Below, one piece after another: positions 46,828 to 56,167 of a DNA stretch of 64,000 nucleotides. The notes beneath the pieces were generated by a model. It did not search any database, was not told the DNA's origin, and saw only the letters and a program-made list of their open reading frames with translations. Positions within the stretch are counted from its first letter, which is position 1; each line of letters opens with the position of its first letter. The translations under genes and the position numbers were made by a program. Location: assembly GCA_937889545.1 (NCBI GenBank), contig CALAOT010000093.1, positions 1-64,000 on the forward strand. The letters run 5' to 3'. The DNA comes from an uncultured Opitutaceae bacterium (GTDB lineage: Bacteria > Verrucomicrobiota > Verrucomicrobiia > Opitutales > Opitutaceae).

Positions 46828-47745
46828 TCAGATCACCCAGTCTTCGACGTATCCGACGAGGGCTTCCTTTTTCTGGCGCGGCCGGATGACCAGATCATCG
46901 CTCTTGAAGTAGGCGATGCTGTTCGCGGGGACCGACTCCAGGAGCCAGACGTTTCCCCCTATGACGGAATTCGCGCCTATGGAGGTGTCGCCGCCGAGGA
47001 TCGTCGCCTGCGCGTAGATCGTCACGTGGTCCCCGATGTCGGGGTGGCGCTTCACTCCCTTGACCGGGTTGCCCTGGGTGTCGGTCTCGAATGATTTAGC
47101 CCCAAGGGTCACGCCCTGGTACAGCTTGACATGCGAGCCGATGGTGGCCGTTTCTCCGATGACGACGCCGGTGCCGTGGTCGATGAAGAAATGCGTGCCG
47201 ATGCGCGCGCCGGGATGGATGTCCATGCCCGTGCGCTCATGGGCGAATTCCGTGATCATCCTCGGCAGGAGAGGGACGCCGAGGTTGTAGAGCACGTGGG
47301 CGAAGCGCTGGAGCGAGATGCCGAGGACGCATGGATAAGCCAGGATGATCTCCTCATAGTTGCGCGCGGCTGGGTCTCCCTGGTAAGCCGCCTCCACGTC
47401 CGTCCGAATGGCCTTCCGCAGATCGGGGAGCCTTCCGAGCGCTTCCAGGGTCAGGGCGCGGGCGTGCGAGGCGGGATGGGGATCGCGAGAGAACCGCAGG
47501 CATTTCTCGATTTCGACCTCGAGCCTCTTCCCGATGTGTTCCAGCAGCGAATCGACCAGGTCTGGAATGTCCTTTTTCGAAAGTCGCCTCTCCTCGAAAT
47601 AGCCGGGGAACAGGAGATGCATGCACTGGCGCGCGATCTCGTTGACCGATTCCTGGGACGGCAGGTTGACCCCGTCCAGGTGGTTGATTCCGCCGTCGGT
47701 CTCATAGGAGGCAAGGAGCGCCGCTTTGATTGCGTCGAGTTTCAT
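46828..47745 (-). CDS. cysE: serine O-acetyltransferase
   Basis: 305 residues from the ATG at 47745 (MKLDAIKAALLASYETDGG). It makes O-acetylserine for cysteine synthesis. The C-terminal half is a left-handed beta helix: GMDIHPGARIGTHFFIDHGTGVVIGET, with catalytic His, then HVKLYQGVTLGAKSF and DHVTIYAQATILGGDTSIG. The N-terminal helical half is long, as in plant-like and EpsC-type enzymes. A Met 10 codons upstream (47775) is another possible start. The C terminus is longer than in E. coli, and I cannot judge cysteine feedback control. Confidence 0.92.
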   Translation of the reverse strand: MKLDAIKAALLASYETDGGINHLDGVNLPSQESVNEIARQCMHLLFPGYFEERRLSKKDIPDLVDSLLEHIGKRLEVEIEKCLRFSRDPHPASHARALTLEALGRLPDLRKAIRTDVEAAYQGDPAARNYEEIILAYPCVLGISLQRFAHVLYNLGVPLLPRMITEFAHERTGMDIHPGARIGTHFFIDHGTGVVIGETATIGSHVKLYQGVTLGAKSFETDTQGNPVKGVKRHPDIGDHVTIYAQATILGGDTSIGANSVIGGNVWLLESVPANSIAYFKSDDLVIRPRQKKEALVGYVEDWVI

Positions 47746-47857
47746 GGAAGGACGACCGCCGGGAAGGTTCCCCATGAAGGCGAGTGCGTCAAAACCCAAT
47801 TTCAGGGCTGGACAACCCACAACGGTTGCCGCTGATTACCCGCTCCCGGCTCAATAT

Positions 47858-47942
47858 GCTCAGGTGGTGGAATTGGTAGACACACACGTTTGAGGGGCGT
47901 GTGCCGTAAGGCGTAAGGGTTCGAGTCCCTTCCTGAGCACCA
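47858..47942 (+). tRNA. tRNA-Leu (anticodon GAG)
   Basis: The acceptor stem pairs GCTCAGG (47858-47864) with CCTGAGC (47932-47938), then A and an encoded CCA. The D arm has the leucine-type GGTGGAATTGGTAGAC. The anticodon stem is CACGT/GCGTG with loop TTGAGGG, placing GAG at 47892-47894. A long variable arm (TGCCGTAAGGCGTAA) and the T arm GGGTTCGAGTCCC complete a class II tRNA. It reads CUC and CUU. Confidence 0.97.
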
Positions 47943-48014
47943 ATTTGTAAGTCATTCCTATTTAATGGTGCGCAAGACCCCAGTCGTCGCAGGCCTGGCG
48001 GCGAACTCACGTCC

Positions 48015-48224
48015 ATGATTCATAGCATGCGTCGGCAGGGAAAGGACCTGGGCGCCTTTTCGCCGGAGGAACTTCGGCGTCACCGCAATTCCGGGGAATT
48101 GGCCGGGAGCGAGAATGTCCAAAGGAACGGGATGCCAGGCCGGCAACCTTTGGTTCTGGTGTTGAAGCAGGATCTCCTCAGTGCCGCGCTGCAAATGCCG
48201 GCAGCAGCCCAAAGGGCGGAATGA
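48015..48224 (+). CDS. small GYF_2-like protein
   Basis: 69 residues. The central part (RRQGKDLGAFSPEELRRHRN, SGELAGSENVQRNGMPGRQPL) follows the pattern of the bacterial GYF_2 domain: G-x-x-x-G-P-F/Y-S-x-x-E-L, an S-G-x-L turn, and E-G-M-x-x-W-Q-P-L. Two usual residues are changed: Pro to Ala in GAF, and the conserved Trp to Arg in GMPGRQPL. The stop overlaps the next gene's ATG as ATGA, so translational coupling is likely. In related bacteria this domain often sits N-terminal to a membrane helix in one protein, so this could be a split relic. No good Shine-Dalgarno is seen. Confidence 0.5.
   Translation: MIHSMRRQGKDLGAFSPEELRRHRNSGELAGSENVQRNGMPGRQPLVLVLKQDLLSAALQMPAAAQRAE
48086..48101. promoter_or_regulatory. 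16-bp perfect palindrome
   Basis: CAATTCC-GG-GGAATTG is an exact inverted repeat, but it lies inside the GYF-like coding frame, 120 bp upstream of the large unknown gene. It may be an operator or chance. Confidence 0.25.
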
Positions 48225-50380
48225 GCAAGCGCGCCTTTGGGCTCATTATAGCCGGCGGGATGATAATCCTGTTTGCCACCGCTGTCGCGTTCATCGGGCA
48301 TTTTGCGACCAAACCGATTATCGAGCCGCCGACGGGCGGAATTGCGGCCGCAGGCAAGCCCGTGCTGCCGACCTCCGCAACGCCAACCTTCCTGGAGGCT
48401 CAAAAACGAGTCCGCGAATTCAGGTCGCGCCAGTGGCTGGAGGGTTACGAGAAGCGAGGCCGGCGCAACCCGGCCTGCGACGCGGAGGCGGAACAATTCA
48501 TCCGCGCCTTTATCGCCGCAAATTCGGGAGGTCCGGAGGAGACCCTCCCGGTTTCGCTGGAGACCGAAAGCGAGAGGCTCGCTCGAAACCCCGATTGTAC
48601 CGACCCGCTCGTGTTGACGGTGGCAGCCGTCAATACCCTTAACTTGTTCGATAAAGCCCACCGCTACGAGCGCGCCCTGGCGGCGTATCCCGGGACCGCC
48701 CATCGGGCGTATCCGATATTCTACGCTACGGTCAACCTCATGAGCCAGTCGAGGGACAAGGCCGGCCCGAAAGGCGAGCCGAACACTTCTGCGTTGGGGC
48801 TGCTGGCGAAGTGCTTTGCCGATGCCAGCTTCGCGCCTGGGGACCAGCAGGAAATCGCGGAGATCTTCGTCAACAACTGGGGCCACGATTTCTTCGAAAA
48901 CAACGACGCGCAAGTCTGTGAAATCGTGCATCAGGCGGGCCCCTCCTATAGATGGCTCTCGCTCGTCTTGGACGGCGAGCGGCACATCACCGAAGCCTGG
49001 AAGGCGCGCGGAAGCGGCTACGCCGGCAGCGTCACCAACGTGGGATGGCAGGGCTTCAACAGCAACCTGGCGGAGGCGCGAAAGATTCTGACGGAGGCCT
49101 GGAATCTGCAGCCCCGCTTTCCACTCGCGCCGTGCCGGATGATCACGGTGTCCCTGGGCGACTCCGGCATCGGGGAGATGCGGGTCTGGTTTGACCGGAC
49201 TCTGGCCGCGCAGATCGACTACCCCGGCGCCTGGTCCAGTATGCGCTGGGGTTTGCGCCCGCGCTGGTATGGAAGCGAGGCCGCCATGCTCGCGTTGGGG
49301 AAGACGGCCATCAGCACGGGGCGCTTCGACACCGATGTCCCGCGCAAGTTCTTCGACTGCGTCTCGGACGCGGAGTCGGAGGAGGCATTGCCGGCGGGCC
49401 GGCACATTTACGGCCGCCCCGACATCTGGCCGGAATTCCAGAAGATGTATGAGGGATACATCGCAGAGCCGGCGCAGCTGCCCTGGCGCGATGGCTGGCG
49501 CACCTCGTACGCGGTGGTCGCATATTTCGCCGGAAGATACGATGTGGCCCGCGGACAGCTGGAGGCGCTCGATTGGAAGCCGGTGCATCGAAACCTGGAC
49601 GGTTGGGGCGTCGACCTCTCGTCGATGCCGCTCGAGGTCGCCGCCCGCACCGGGCCGCTTGGCGCGAAAATTGCCGCCGCGGAATCCGCCCGCGCCGCCG
49701 GCCAGATCGCACCCGCTCTGAAACAGTATTCCGATATGGCATCGGCGCCCGCCGCCGATGCGCGTTCGAAGGAGTTCATCCAGCGCCGGCAGGCCCGGCT
49801 TTCGGTCGAGGAGCGCCTGCACGAGGGCAAATGGGTCGATTTGCTGCCTGCAGACGACCATGACCCCGATTGGGTGTACAGTTTCGGCAAGACGCACCGA
49901 CTCGCGGATGGCGCGCTGGAGGTCGAGTTCGGCCCCAAGGGCCACATGCTGTTCTCAACGGTGCCCGTGGGCAGGAATTTCGAGGTGCGCGGCCGTTTTG
50001 AGACCGTCCGTTCATCCAACAAGAACTTTCAGGCGGGCCTCGTCTTGGGTGTGCCGGATTTCGACAGCTACAACTGGTATGGCTTCCGCCTCAAGCGGCA
50101 TGACGAGGAAGGGGATGTCGTTTGCCTTGGCATCGGCTGGTCAAGGCAGCAGATCGTCCAGCACGTCGTGTTGAATGACCTCACGAACTCGTTCGACTTC
50201 ATCTTCCAAGGCGGAAAGACGACCGCGTCCGTCAACAACAAGGAGGTCTTTCACCAGGCGGCGCCGCCGGCGGCGATCCGCGTGCCGGACAATTCCTATC
50301 TGGTTGGACTCGGCGCGTTCAGCGACAGCGCCGACGCCGTGGTCCGTTATCGTGACGTGCAGGTGCGGCAGCTCCATTGA
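48221..50380 (+). CDS. large membrane-anchored protein of unknown function
   Basis: 719 residues. One N-terminal membrane helix (FGLIIAGGMIILFATAVAFI) is followed by a Pro-rich spacer, so most of the protein is periplasmic or extracytoplasmic. Residues 55-510 are mostly helical with Trp-rich segments (RQWLEGYEKRGRRNP, NVGWQGFNSNLAEARKILTE, PWRDGWRTSYAVVAYFAGRY) that recall DUF4034-like or TPR-like solenoids. Residues 555-719 look like a concanavalin-like beta sandwich of the DUF1080/LamG kind (FEVRGRFETVRSSNKNF, DSYNWYGFRLKRHD). I see no catalytic site. Function unknown. A carbohydrate-binding role for the C-terminal part is a guess. Confidence 0.8.
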   Translation: MSKRAFGLIIAGGMIILFATAVAFIGHFATKPIIEPPTGGIAAAGKPVLPTSATPTFLEAQKRVREFRSRQWLEGYEKRGRRNPACDAEAEQFIRAFIAANSGGPEETLPVSLETESERLARNPDCTDPLVLTVAAVNTLNLFDKAHRYERALAAYPGTAHRAYPIFYATVNLMSQSRDKAGPKGEPNTSALGLLAKCFADASFAPGDQQEIAEIFVNNWGHDFFENNDAQVCEIVHQAGPSYRWLSLVLDGERHITEAWKARGSGYAGSVTNVGWQGFNSNLAEARKILTEAWNLQPRFPLAPCRMITVSLGDSGIGEMRVWFDRTLAAQIDYPGAWSSMRWGLRPRWYGSEAAMLALGKTAISTGRFDTDVPRKFFDCVSDAESEEALPAGRHIYGRPDIWPEFQKMYEGYIAEPAQLPWRDGWRTSYAVVAYFAGRYDVARGQLEALDWKPVHRNLDGWGVDLSSMPLEVAARTGPLGAKIAAAESARAAGQIAPALKQYSDMASAPAADARSKEFIQRRQARLSVEERLHEGKWVDLLPADDHDPDWVYSFGKTHRLADGALEVEFGPKGHMLFSTVPVGRNFEVRGRFETVRSSNKNFQAGLVLGVPDFDSYNWYGFRLKRHDEEGDVVCLGIGWSRQQIVQHVVLNDLTNSFDFIFQGGKTTASVNNKEVFHQAAPPAAIRVPDNSYLVGLGAFSDSADAVVRYRDVQVRQLH

Positions 50381-50577
50381 ATCTGGCCAGTCGGGGAGGG
50401 CATCAAATGAATGAGGACAACGGTGTCCGGGTTAGACGGTTTAAGGTTTCTGGCCGTTCGATCAGCCTGCCTGCGCGCGATTGGGAAACCATCCGGCGGC
50501 AGGAGGCATCGAGCCTCTTTCGCTAGGCGCGCCGAGGACTGAGCGCGCGGACTTGCGGTTTGCGCCTCGAGAAGGGC
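50381..50577. other. gap between two convergent genes
   Basis: It holds the 39-codon candidate gene described separately and nothing else that I recognise. No clear terminator is seen. Confidence 0.5.
50407..50526 (+). CDS. candidate 39-residue small protein
   Basis: A 39-codon frame opens 26 bp after the previous stop. A strong Shine-Dalgarno-like GGGGAGGG (50393-50400) is placed 6 bp before the ATG. The product is strongly basic (GVRVRRFKVSGRSISLPARD) with no hydrophobic segment. Good ribosome-site placement argues for translation, but length and lack of any known family leave it uncertain. Confidence 0.35.
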   Translation: MNEDNGVRVRRFKVSGRSISLPARDWETIRRQEASSLFR

Positions 50578-52941
50578 TCAGTTGCCGGAGCCCACGGAGC
50601 GCATTTCTGCCGAAATCCTTTGGGCGAGCTTCGGATCTCCCGTTAACATTGCTACGCGCTCCGCCCGCGTGAGCTCGACGAGCGCGTCCGTCGGCCTGTT
50701 TGATTTCATCAGGTGGCTGGCGAGGTATAGATGGATCTGCGCATCCGCGGGCCCGCACAAGGTCGCCGCGCGCAGGCACGCGGCGACATTCTCCTCGTCG
50801 CTGCGCTCCATGTAGATCTTGGCGAGGTCCACATTATTCTCAAAGTTGAGAGGCTGGGTTCGCCTGGCCTCCGACATCAGGGCGAAGGCCTCCTCCGTCC
50901 GTCCCTCGCCCTTAAAGAGTGACACCAGGCGGCGGAGCGCGTCGGCATTCTCCGGGTCCCGCGCCAGCACGGTCCGGCATTCGCCAGCGGCCTCGTCGCG
51001 GTCTCCGTGAAAAAAGAGCAAGTCAGCGTAGGTCAGCCGGATATAGCTGCTTTCGGGATTCCTGCCGAGCGCTGCTGACAGGGTCGCCCGCCCCGTTTCA
51101 AAATCCCTCGTCTTTCGCAGGACCTCGACGAGCTCCGTGTAGGACGGCAGGTGGTAGGGGTCCATCCGGAGCGACTCGAGGATTGCCGCCTGCGCTTCGC
51201 CGTAGCGCCCGAGGGCGACCAGGATGCGGCCGCGCTGCACGAGGAGGTCCGGGAACCGCGGCTCGATCTCCAGGACGCGGTCGACCAGCTGGAGGGACCG
51301 GTCGGGCAGGCTGGAATAGTCATCCACCTCTGATAGGCGCAGCGCGAGGTTGGGATCGTTCGGATCGTGCAGCAAAGCGGCCCCTATCTGCTCCCGGGCC
51401 CGCGCGAGTCCTTCCGCCGAGGTCGCCTTCCCGGTTGCGAGCTCGACCTCCCGATTATGGCGCACCTGGTCCTCGCCAAACGTCAGCTGACCCGTGAAGG
51501 GCGGCTTTCCCCAGAGGGGTTCCATCTGCCTGAGCGTCCTAAGCCTTCCGAAGTCGGTGTAGCCGACGGCCGCGGCGCAGCCGGCGTCGTCGAGCCAATT
51601 CCCCGGGGGCGGGCTGGCGCCGAAAAGCGCGAGCGCTGATTGCTCCGCAACCATGCGACCGATGCGCTTGTCGCCCTCCCAGTTGAAGTGCACGTGCTCC
51701 AGGAGGATCTCCCGTCCCGCGGGAGGGCCCGCAGATGCGGCATCGGAGCCCATCATGAGCGCCGAGTCCACGAGGAGGACCGATCCTGCCGACTCGGAGG
51801 CGACCCTTCTTATGATGGCATTGATCCGCGCATCGGGCCGGAATCGGAGCGCATCCCAGTGGAGGGCTTCCAGAAAATGGGTGCGGGCCCCGGGGACGTC
51901 GCCCTTGTCCTGGAGCAGCTTTCCCAGGACATAGTGGGCGTCCGCGTATTCGGGGTCGATCTTCAGCGCCGCGTTGAGGGATTCGATCGCTTCGTCCGAA
52001 AGGCCCAGCTCCCAAAGCTTCGTGCCCGTTTCGTAGGACCGCCTCCAGCGGTCCAGCTGCGGCCCGGTCATCCCGTCGCGATGAAGGGAGGTGAACGGGG
52101 CGCTGTCCCTGAGGTTGGCGACGACGGTCGCGAGGACCGTCTTGATCCCGCTCCTCGAGGCGACGCCGACGATGTCCCGCAGGTTGGCCTCGAAGTTCCG
52201 GTAGACGCCTTCGAGCCTGGGGTCGTCGCCCCGCACGGTCCTGCCCGTAAACGTGCTCATCCCCCGCCAGTCGGCAGGATGGTTCGCGGGCTTCGCGAGC
52301 CTGCCCAGGAGGCGGGCGATGAGCTGTCCCATGCGGGTGCCGCCCGTCCAGATGGACGCCCGAATAACGAATAACGGAGGCATCGCAGACAGGTTCGCGG
52401 AGCCCGGACCGTAGGGGCCGACGACCTCGTTGTTTCCCATGTAGACGACAAACAGGTCGGGTTCGAATTTGGCGGCCTGCCGGGCCATCTGGCGGACCAC
52501 GTGCGAGTTGATCGCGACGATGCCGAGGTTGAAGACTTCAAACTGCCTGCCGGGATAGGCGGCCCGCAGCTGCGAGCCGAGAAGCGAAGCGAAGCCAAAG
52601 CCCGGCTCGGGGGTCCCCTTGGCCGCGGACTCCCCGAGGACGAAGATTCGCACGTGTCCGGGCTCCTTGTGGCGGGGAATCCGGAAGTTCAGGGGGTACA
52701 GGTCAAACTGGGCCGGGAAGAAGGGAGCCGTGAAGTTGGGATTCGTCCGAAAACACCCGGCCTTCACGTCGGGCACGAACAGGTCCGTGTTTTTCCCGTA
52801 GCCGGCGATCCTCAGCGACCCCTCAAGCGCGAGCGCAAAGGCAATCGGTGCCCCGACGGAGAGAAGGCAGCGCATGAGCCAGACCTTGCGCTTGGAAGGC
52901 CGCCCTGGGCCGTTTTCGCCCGGCTGCGAGGCTATGCCCAT
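50578..52941 (-). CDS. membrane-anchored SGNH-hydrolase-like protein with TPRs
   Basis: 787 residues. One N-terminal membrane helix (LMRCLLSVGAPIAFALALEG) anchors the protein. The SGNH-like domain has a nucleophile block VRIFVLGESAAKGTPEPG (GES in place of GDS), an Asn block (VVYMGNNEVVGPYG), and a late His block LLEHVHFNWEGD. Several TPR-like repeats lie both inside (about 325-370) and at the C terminus (about 520-780). SGNH proteins remove or transfer acyl groups on polysaccharides or lipids. This combined form is common in Verrucomicrobiota and Planctomycetes but uncharacterised as far as I know. It is convergent with the unknown protein upstream. Confidence 0.8.
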   Translation of the reverse strand: MGIASQPGENGPGRPSKRKVWLMRCLLSVGAPIAFALALEGSLRIAGYGKNTDLFVPDVKAGCFRTNPNFTAPFFPAQFDLYPLNFRIPRHKEPGHVRIFVLGESAAKGTPEPGFGFASLLGSQLRAAYPGRQFEVFNLGIVAINSHVVRQMARQAAKFEPDLFVVYMGNNEVVGPYGPGSANLSAMPPLFVIRASIWTGGTRMGQLIARLLGRLAKPANHPADWRGMSTFTGRTVRGDDPRLEGVYRNFEANLRDIVGVASRSGIKTVLATVVANLRDSAPFTSLHRDGMTGPQLDRWRRSYETGTKLWELGLSDEAIESLNAALKIDPEYADAHYVLGKLLQDKGDVPGARTHFLEALHWDALRFRPDARINAIIRRVASESAGSVLLVDSALMMGSDAASAGPPAGREILLEHVHFNWEGDKRIGRMVAEQSALALFGASPPPGNWLDDAGCAAAVGYTDFGRLRTLRQMEPLWGKPPFTGQLTFGEDQVRHNREVELATGKATSAEGLARAREQIGAALLHDPNDPNLALRLSEVDDYSSLPDRSLQLVDRVLEIEPRFPDLLVQRGRILVALGRYGEAQAAILESLRMDPYHLPSYTELVEVLRKTRDFETGRATLSAALGRNPESSYIRLTYADLLFFHGDRDEAAGECRTVLARDPENADALRRLVSLFKGEGRTEEAFALMSEARRTQPLNFENNVDLAKIYMERSDEENVAACLRAATLCGPADAQIHLYLASHLMKSNRPTDALVELTRAERVAMLTGDPKLAQRISAEMRSVGSGN

Positions 52942-53057
52942 CGAGTTTGGCCCGCTCCCTGCGCAGGCAGCGCCGGGCCCGGGAGTTTCAGTGGTCGGTC
53001 GAGCATGATGGCGTCAGGCTCCGCCCAGCCTGCTGCCTCTCCGGCCCCCATCAACGA

Positions 53058-53095
53058 GAAACCCAGCGAGCGGCTTGCGCCGCCGGCTGGGTTTC
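53058..53095 (-). terminator. terminator of the TonB receptor gene
   Basis: A perfect 10-bp stem (GAAACCCAGC/GCTGGGTTTC) encloses a second small hairpin (CGGC/GCCG). It begins 33 bp after the receptor stop on the minus strand and ends in TTTCTCGTT. Only a short T-rich tail is present, but stem length and position fit a terminator. Confidence 0.7.
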
Positions 53096-53128
53096 GGCTA
53101 AAACGGAACCTCAGGACGAGCCGTCGAA

Positions 53129-55990
53129 TCAGAACTTCGTCTGGACCGAGAACGAGAACTTGCGCGGCTCAAGGAAGTAGAAGTTCGATCCCTGGGTCAT
53201 GCTTCCGTTCTGGTTATACCCCGTGAAGACGAGGTTCTGGTTGTTGGTCAGGTTGTCCACGTTGAACTGGTAGGTGACGTGGAGCTTCTTGCCCGACACC
53301 CCATAGACGGTCGCGTACTTGAGAAACGCGATGTACGTCGTGTAGGCGGGCGAGTACAGGATGCCCCCGGTCGAGGTTTCCTGCTCGCCAAGAGCGGTGG
53401 CGCCGGCGCCGATCGTCAGCCCCTTGACCAGCGTGTCGGTGAAGGTGTAGGCCGCGACCACGTTGAACGTGGACTTGACGGTTCCCTGGTTGTTGGCGGA
53501 GACAGCCGTGTTGGTCAGCTCGAGCTGCGCATTGGCGAGGTCCTGCTTGACCTGGCCGTCCAGCGAGGTGCCGCCATTGGCGACCGCCGACCATTCCGTG
53601 AGGTGGGCCGCAAAGTATCCCCGGCTTCCAGGCAGGTCATTCGTCGACACCGACTTGGGCTCTGAATAGCTAATCTGGATCTTCCAGTTGGGCGTCGGAT
53701 TCGCAACGGCGGATATTTCGTAGCCCGTGTCCTTCAGGTCCTCCGTGTCCGCATAGTTGAACTGGGTATCGTAATTGGGGGGGGTGCCCGAGAGCTGCCC
53801 GGCCGGCCCGATGTCCGTCGCCGTGCCGCCCGCCTTGTAGTAGTCGTTCCAGATTCCCTGGATGCCGATGCCGTCGTTGCTGATCCGGCCGTGCGAGACG
53901 TCTTTGTAATAGTCGGTCGTGATGTAGTACTTCCCGTCGTCGGTGGAGAAGCGCAGGCCGACCGAGTTACCCTTGCCGACCGCCGGACCAAACTGGGTCC
54001 CGGAAAGGCTGGGGGAGACTCCGTTGGCGTTGGGAGCAAAGTTGCTCGAGTAATTGTAGGTGGCGGCGATCTGCTTGGTGATGAAGCCGACGAGGCCCGC
54101 GGAGTAGCTATTTCCGGTGTCGTTCTCGAAGCTGTGGCCCTGGGGGTACGGCAGCCCGAATGGGGGCCGCACGCTCTGGAGCAGGTCGTTCGAGTAGGCG
54201 TCGTGGCGGGCGCCCAGCGTGACATCCAGCCGGTCGTCCCAAAGGCGTGTCTGCGAGACGGCGCCGAAGTACTTGATCTCCTCGGCGAGGTCGTGGTCGA
54301 ACCAGTTGAAGCCGAGAGGCTGGTAGACGATCGGATGGCCGTTGAAGGAGGACGGCAGGTTGATCGCGTCGTTCGGGTGGTCAAAATACTCGCGCGCCCA
54401 GATCATGTTCTCGGTCCATGGGCCGGTGTTCCAGTTTGCGGGGAAGTTGTCACCAAAGCTGGCGATGTACTGGCGGGTCAAGAGGAGGTGGAACGAGTAG
54501 CCGCCCGAGAAGCTCAGCCACTCCTTGACCGGAATGTTGAACACGCTTGTGTCGAAGTGATAGTTAAACTGGCCGCGGAATTCGTTCACCGAGTGGTCCT
54601 GCTGTTGCTTGTCGAGGAACATGTCGGCGTAGAGCTGGCCGAACTCTGGGTTCGGCGCCCCGTTCGGCAGCTGCTTATTGATGTCGACCGAGACGTTTCC
54701 GGGGGACTCGAAGTTCTTTGAGACCTCCGTGTCGGAGTAACGGTACGCGGAGAGCTCGAGCTCGCAGTGCTCGTTGATCTTCTGGTCGATGTACGCCGTG
54801 AGCGTGTAGTAATTCAGCGTGTTGTTGCCGTTGGAGGGCCCGATTGTGAAATCCCTGCTCTTGAGCGCCGGAACCGTCTGGCTGGTGCCGACAAGGGTGT
54901 AGGGAGAGGGCCTCAGCTCGGCGGTGGAGTAGTAGGGCGCGTCCGCAAGGCCGACGCCGTTGTAGCCCGCCGACCAGTTTGCCATGGTGCCCTCGGCGGG
55001 AATCCAGAGGTAGAAGGGGTTGAACGGACCGCTCCATTGGGACATGCCGTTCGGATTGTACGTCGTGCCGCCTGTGGGGGTCGCGCCCCAGGTCTGGGAG
55101 GCGGTCTTGCCGTCCCACTGGGAGTAGTGGTCCTGCAGGTTCTCGCTGAACTGGGGAAGAACCACCTTGTAGATCTCAGCGTCAAACCGGACGGAGGTGT
55201 TGTTGGAAACCTTGAACGTGGCGGCCTCGGATGCGCCCCACCTCTTGATCAGGTCCGCCTTGCGCCAGTCCTCGTCGCGGTCGCCGAGGAGGTTGATGCG
55301 AATGCCCAGGTCGTCCTTCTTCAGGATGGAGAGGCGTTCGTTCACATCGAACGTCAGGCGCACGCCTCCGAAGCTGTTCACGACGAGGTCCGCCTCCGAG
55401 AAGTCCTGGTCGAAGCGCGGCTTCTTGGTGTAGGAGGCGACGGACCCGCCGAGGCTGCCGACGCCGAACAGGATCGAGTTGGGCCCGAGGTTGAGCTCGA
55501 AGCGGTCGACGTTGAAGAAGTCCTTGATGGCGTAGATCGGGAAGTAGTTGACCGTCGGCGCAGTGCCGCCCTGTGGGCCGGAGCCTGCACCGCGCAGGTT
55601 GACCGCCCATGAATTGAACTCATTTCCGCTTCCAACGTTGGGCGTCAGGTTCTGGGGAATCGCGTTCATCGTCCACTTGAGAGCGTCCGTTGCGTTCGTC
55701 AGCTGCAAGTCGTCAATGAATTCTGCGGTCAGCGCCGAGACCGTCGTGGGCGTGATCGCGAGCGGTGTGTTGTTGCGCCCGCCCGCAAGGGAATTGACGG
55801 CGACGTAGCCCACGTCCGTCGAAGTATCGACGGTGAACGCGTTGAGTACAACCGGCGTTTCTGCGGCCGCCTGGGCTTGCTGTTCCGTGGAGGCGCCGCT
55901 CGGGGTGACGGCTTGTGCCCTCAACGAGGCACCGAGGCCGAGCGTCAGCAGGAGGGCCAACGCGTATCTGCAGGGATGTAGTTTTTGCAT
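53129..55990 (-). CDS. TonB-dependent outer-membrane receptor
   Basis: 953 residues from the ATG at 55990 (MQKLHPCRYALALLLTLGLG, signal peptide ending near RAQA). The plug domain holds LAITPTTVSALTAEFIDDLQ, NATDALKWTMNAIPQN and LNLGPNSILFGVGSLGGSVA. The remainder is a 22-strand-type beta barrel rich in aromatic and Asn residues, and the final residues FSFSVQTKF end in Phe as needed for barrel assembly. No carboxypeptidase-like N-terminal domain is present. The adjacent GH144, GH3 and GH94 genes suggest the ligand is a beta-1,2-linked glucan or a fragment of it. No SusD partner is seen. Confidence 0.92.
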   Translation of the reverse strand: MQKLHPCRYALALLLTLGLGASLRAQAVTPSGASTEQQAQAAAETPVVLNAFTVDTSTDVGYVAVNSLAGGRNNTPLAITPTTVSALTAEFIDDLQLTNATDALKWTMNAIPQNLTPNVGSGNEFNSWAVNLRGAGSGPQGGTAPTVNYFPIYAIKDFFNVDRFELNLGPNSILFGVGSLGGSVASYTKKPRFDQDFSEADLVVNSFGGVRLTFDVNERLSILKKDDLGIRINLLGDRDEDWRKADLIKRWGASEAATFKVSNNTSVRFDAEIYKVVLPQFSENLQDHYSQWDGKTASQTWGATPTGGTTYNPNGMSQWSGPFNPFYLWIPAEGTMANWSAGYNGVGLADAPYYSTAELRPSPYTLVGTSQTVPALKSRDFTIGPSNGNNTLNYYTLTAYIDQKINEHCELELSAYRYSDTEVSKNFESPGNVSVDINKQLPNGAPNPEFGQLYADMFLDKQQQDHSVNEFRGQFNYHFDTSVFNIPVKEWLSFSGGYSFHLLLTRQYIASFGDNFPANWNTGPWTENMIWAREYFDHPNDAINLPSSFNGHPIVYQPLGFNWFDHDLAEEIKYFGAVSQTRLWDDRLDVTLGARHDAYSNDLLQSVRPPFGLPYPQGHSFENDTGNSYSAGLVGFITKQIAATYNYSSNFAPNANGVSPSLSGTQFGPAVGKGNSVGLRFSTDDGKYYITTDYYKDVSHGRISNDGIGIQGIWNDYYKAGGTATDIGPAGQLSGTPPNYDTQFNYADTEDLKDTGYEISAVANPTPNWKIQISYSEPKSVSTNDLPGSRGYFAAHLTEWSAVANGGTSLDGQVKQDLANAQLELTNTAVSANNQGTVKSTFNVVAAYTFTDTLVKGLTIGAGATALGEQETSTGGILYSPAYTTYIAFLKYATVYGVSGKKLHVTYQFNVDNLTNNQNLVFTGYNQNGSMTQGSNFYFLEPRKFSFSVQTKF

Positions 55991-56082
55991 GTGGTGGTGG
56001 GTAGGGACGGACATTTCGTGAATCCGCAAAGACTTCTCGCAAAGCGAGGAGGGGGGTACGGGGGACTAGCGTTGCGGCCTGA

Positions 56083-56111
56083 TTTATATGACAACGTTAT
56101 CATTGCAACAA
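56083..56111 (-). promoter_or_regulatory. receptor promoter with operator in spacer
   Basis: On the minus strand TTGTTG (56106-56111) and TATAAA (56083-56088) are separated by exactly 17 bp. The spacer contains TGATAACGTTGTCA (56089-56102), a near-perfect 14-bp palindrome with a central CG, the pattern of LacI-family operators. A repressor bound here would block RNA polymerase. It lies 99 bp upstream of the receptor start. Confidence 0.65.
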
Positions 56112-56167
56112 AAAAAATGTCGGCCCTCAATTCCCCTCTAAATATCCCATGGCCGGGCGCCAGTAGC

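Noticed and set aside
48080-49945. 621-codon open frame on the minus strand
   Set aside because: It runs antisense to the large unknown protein, is Arg/Gly/Pro-biased with no domain, and comes from high GC in the third codon position of the plus gene.
53041-53100. Inverted repeat at 53058-53095 as a mobile element end
   Set aside because: No transposase or second copy was seen, and the position right after the receptor stop fits a terminator better.
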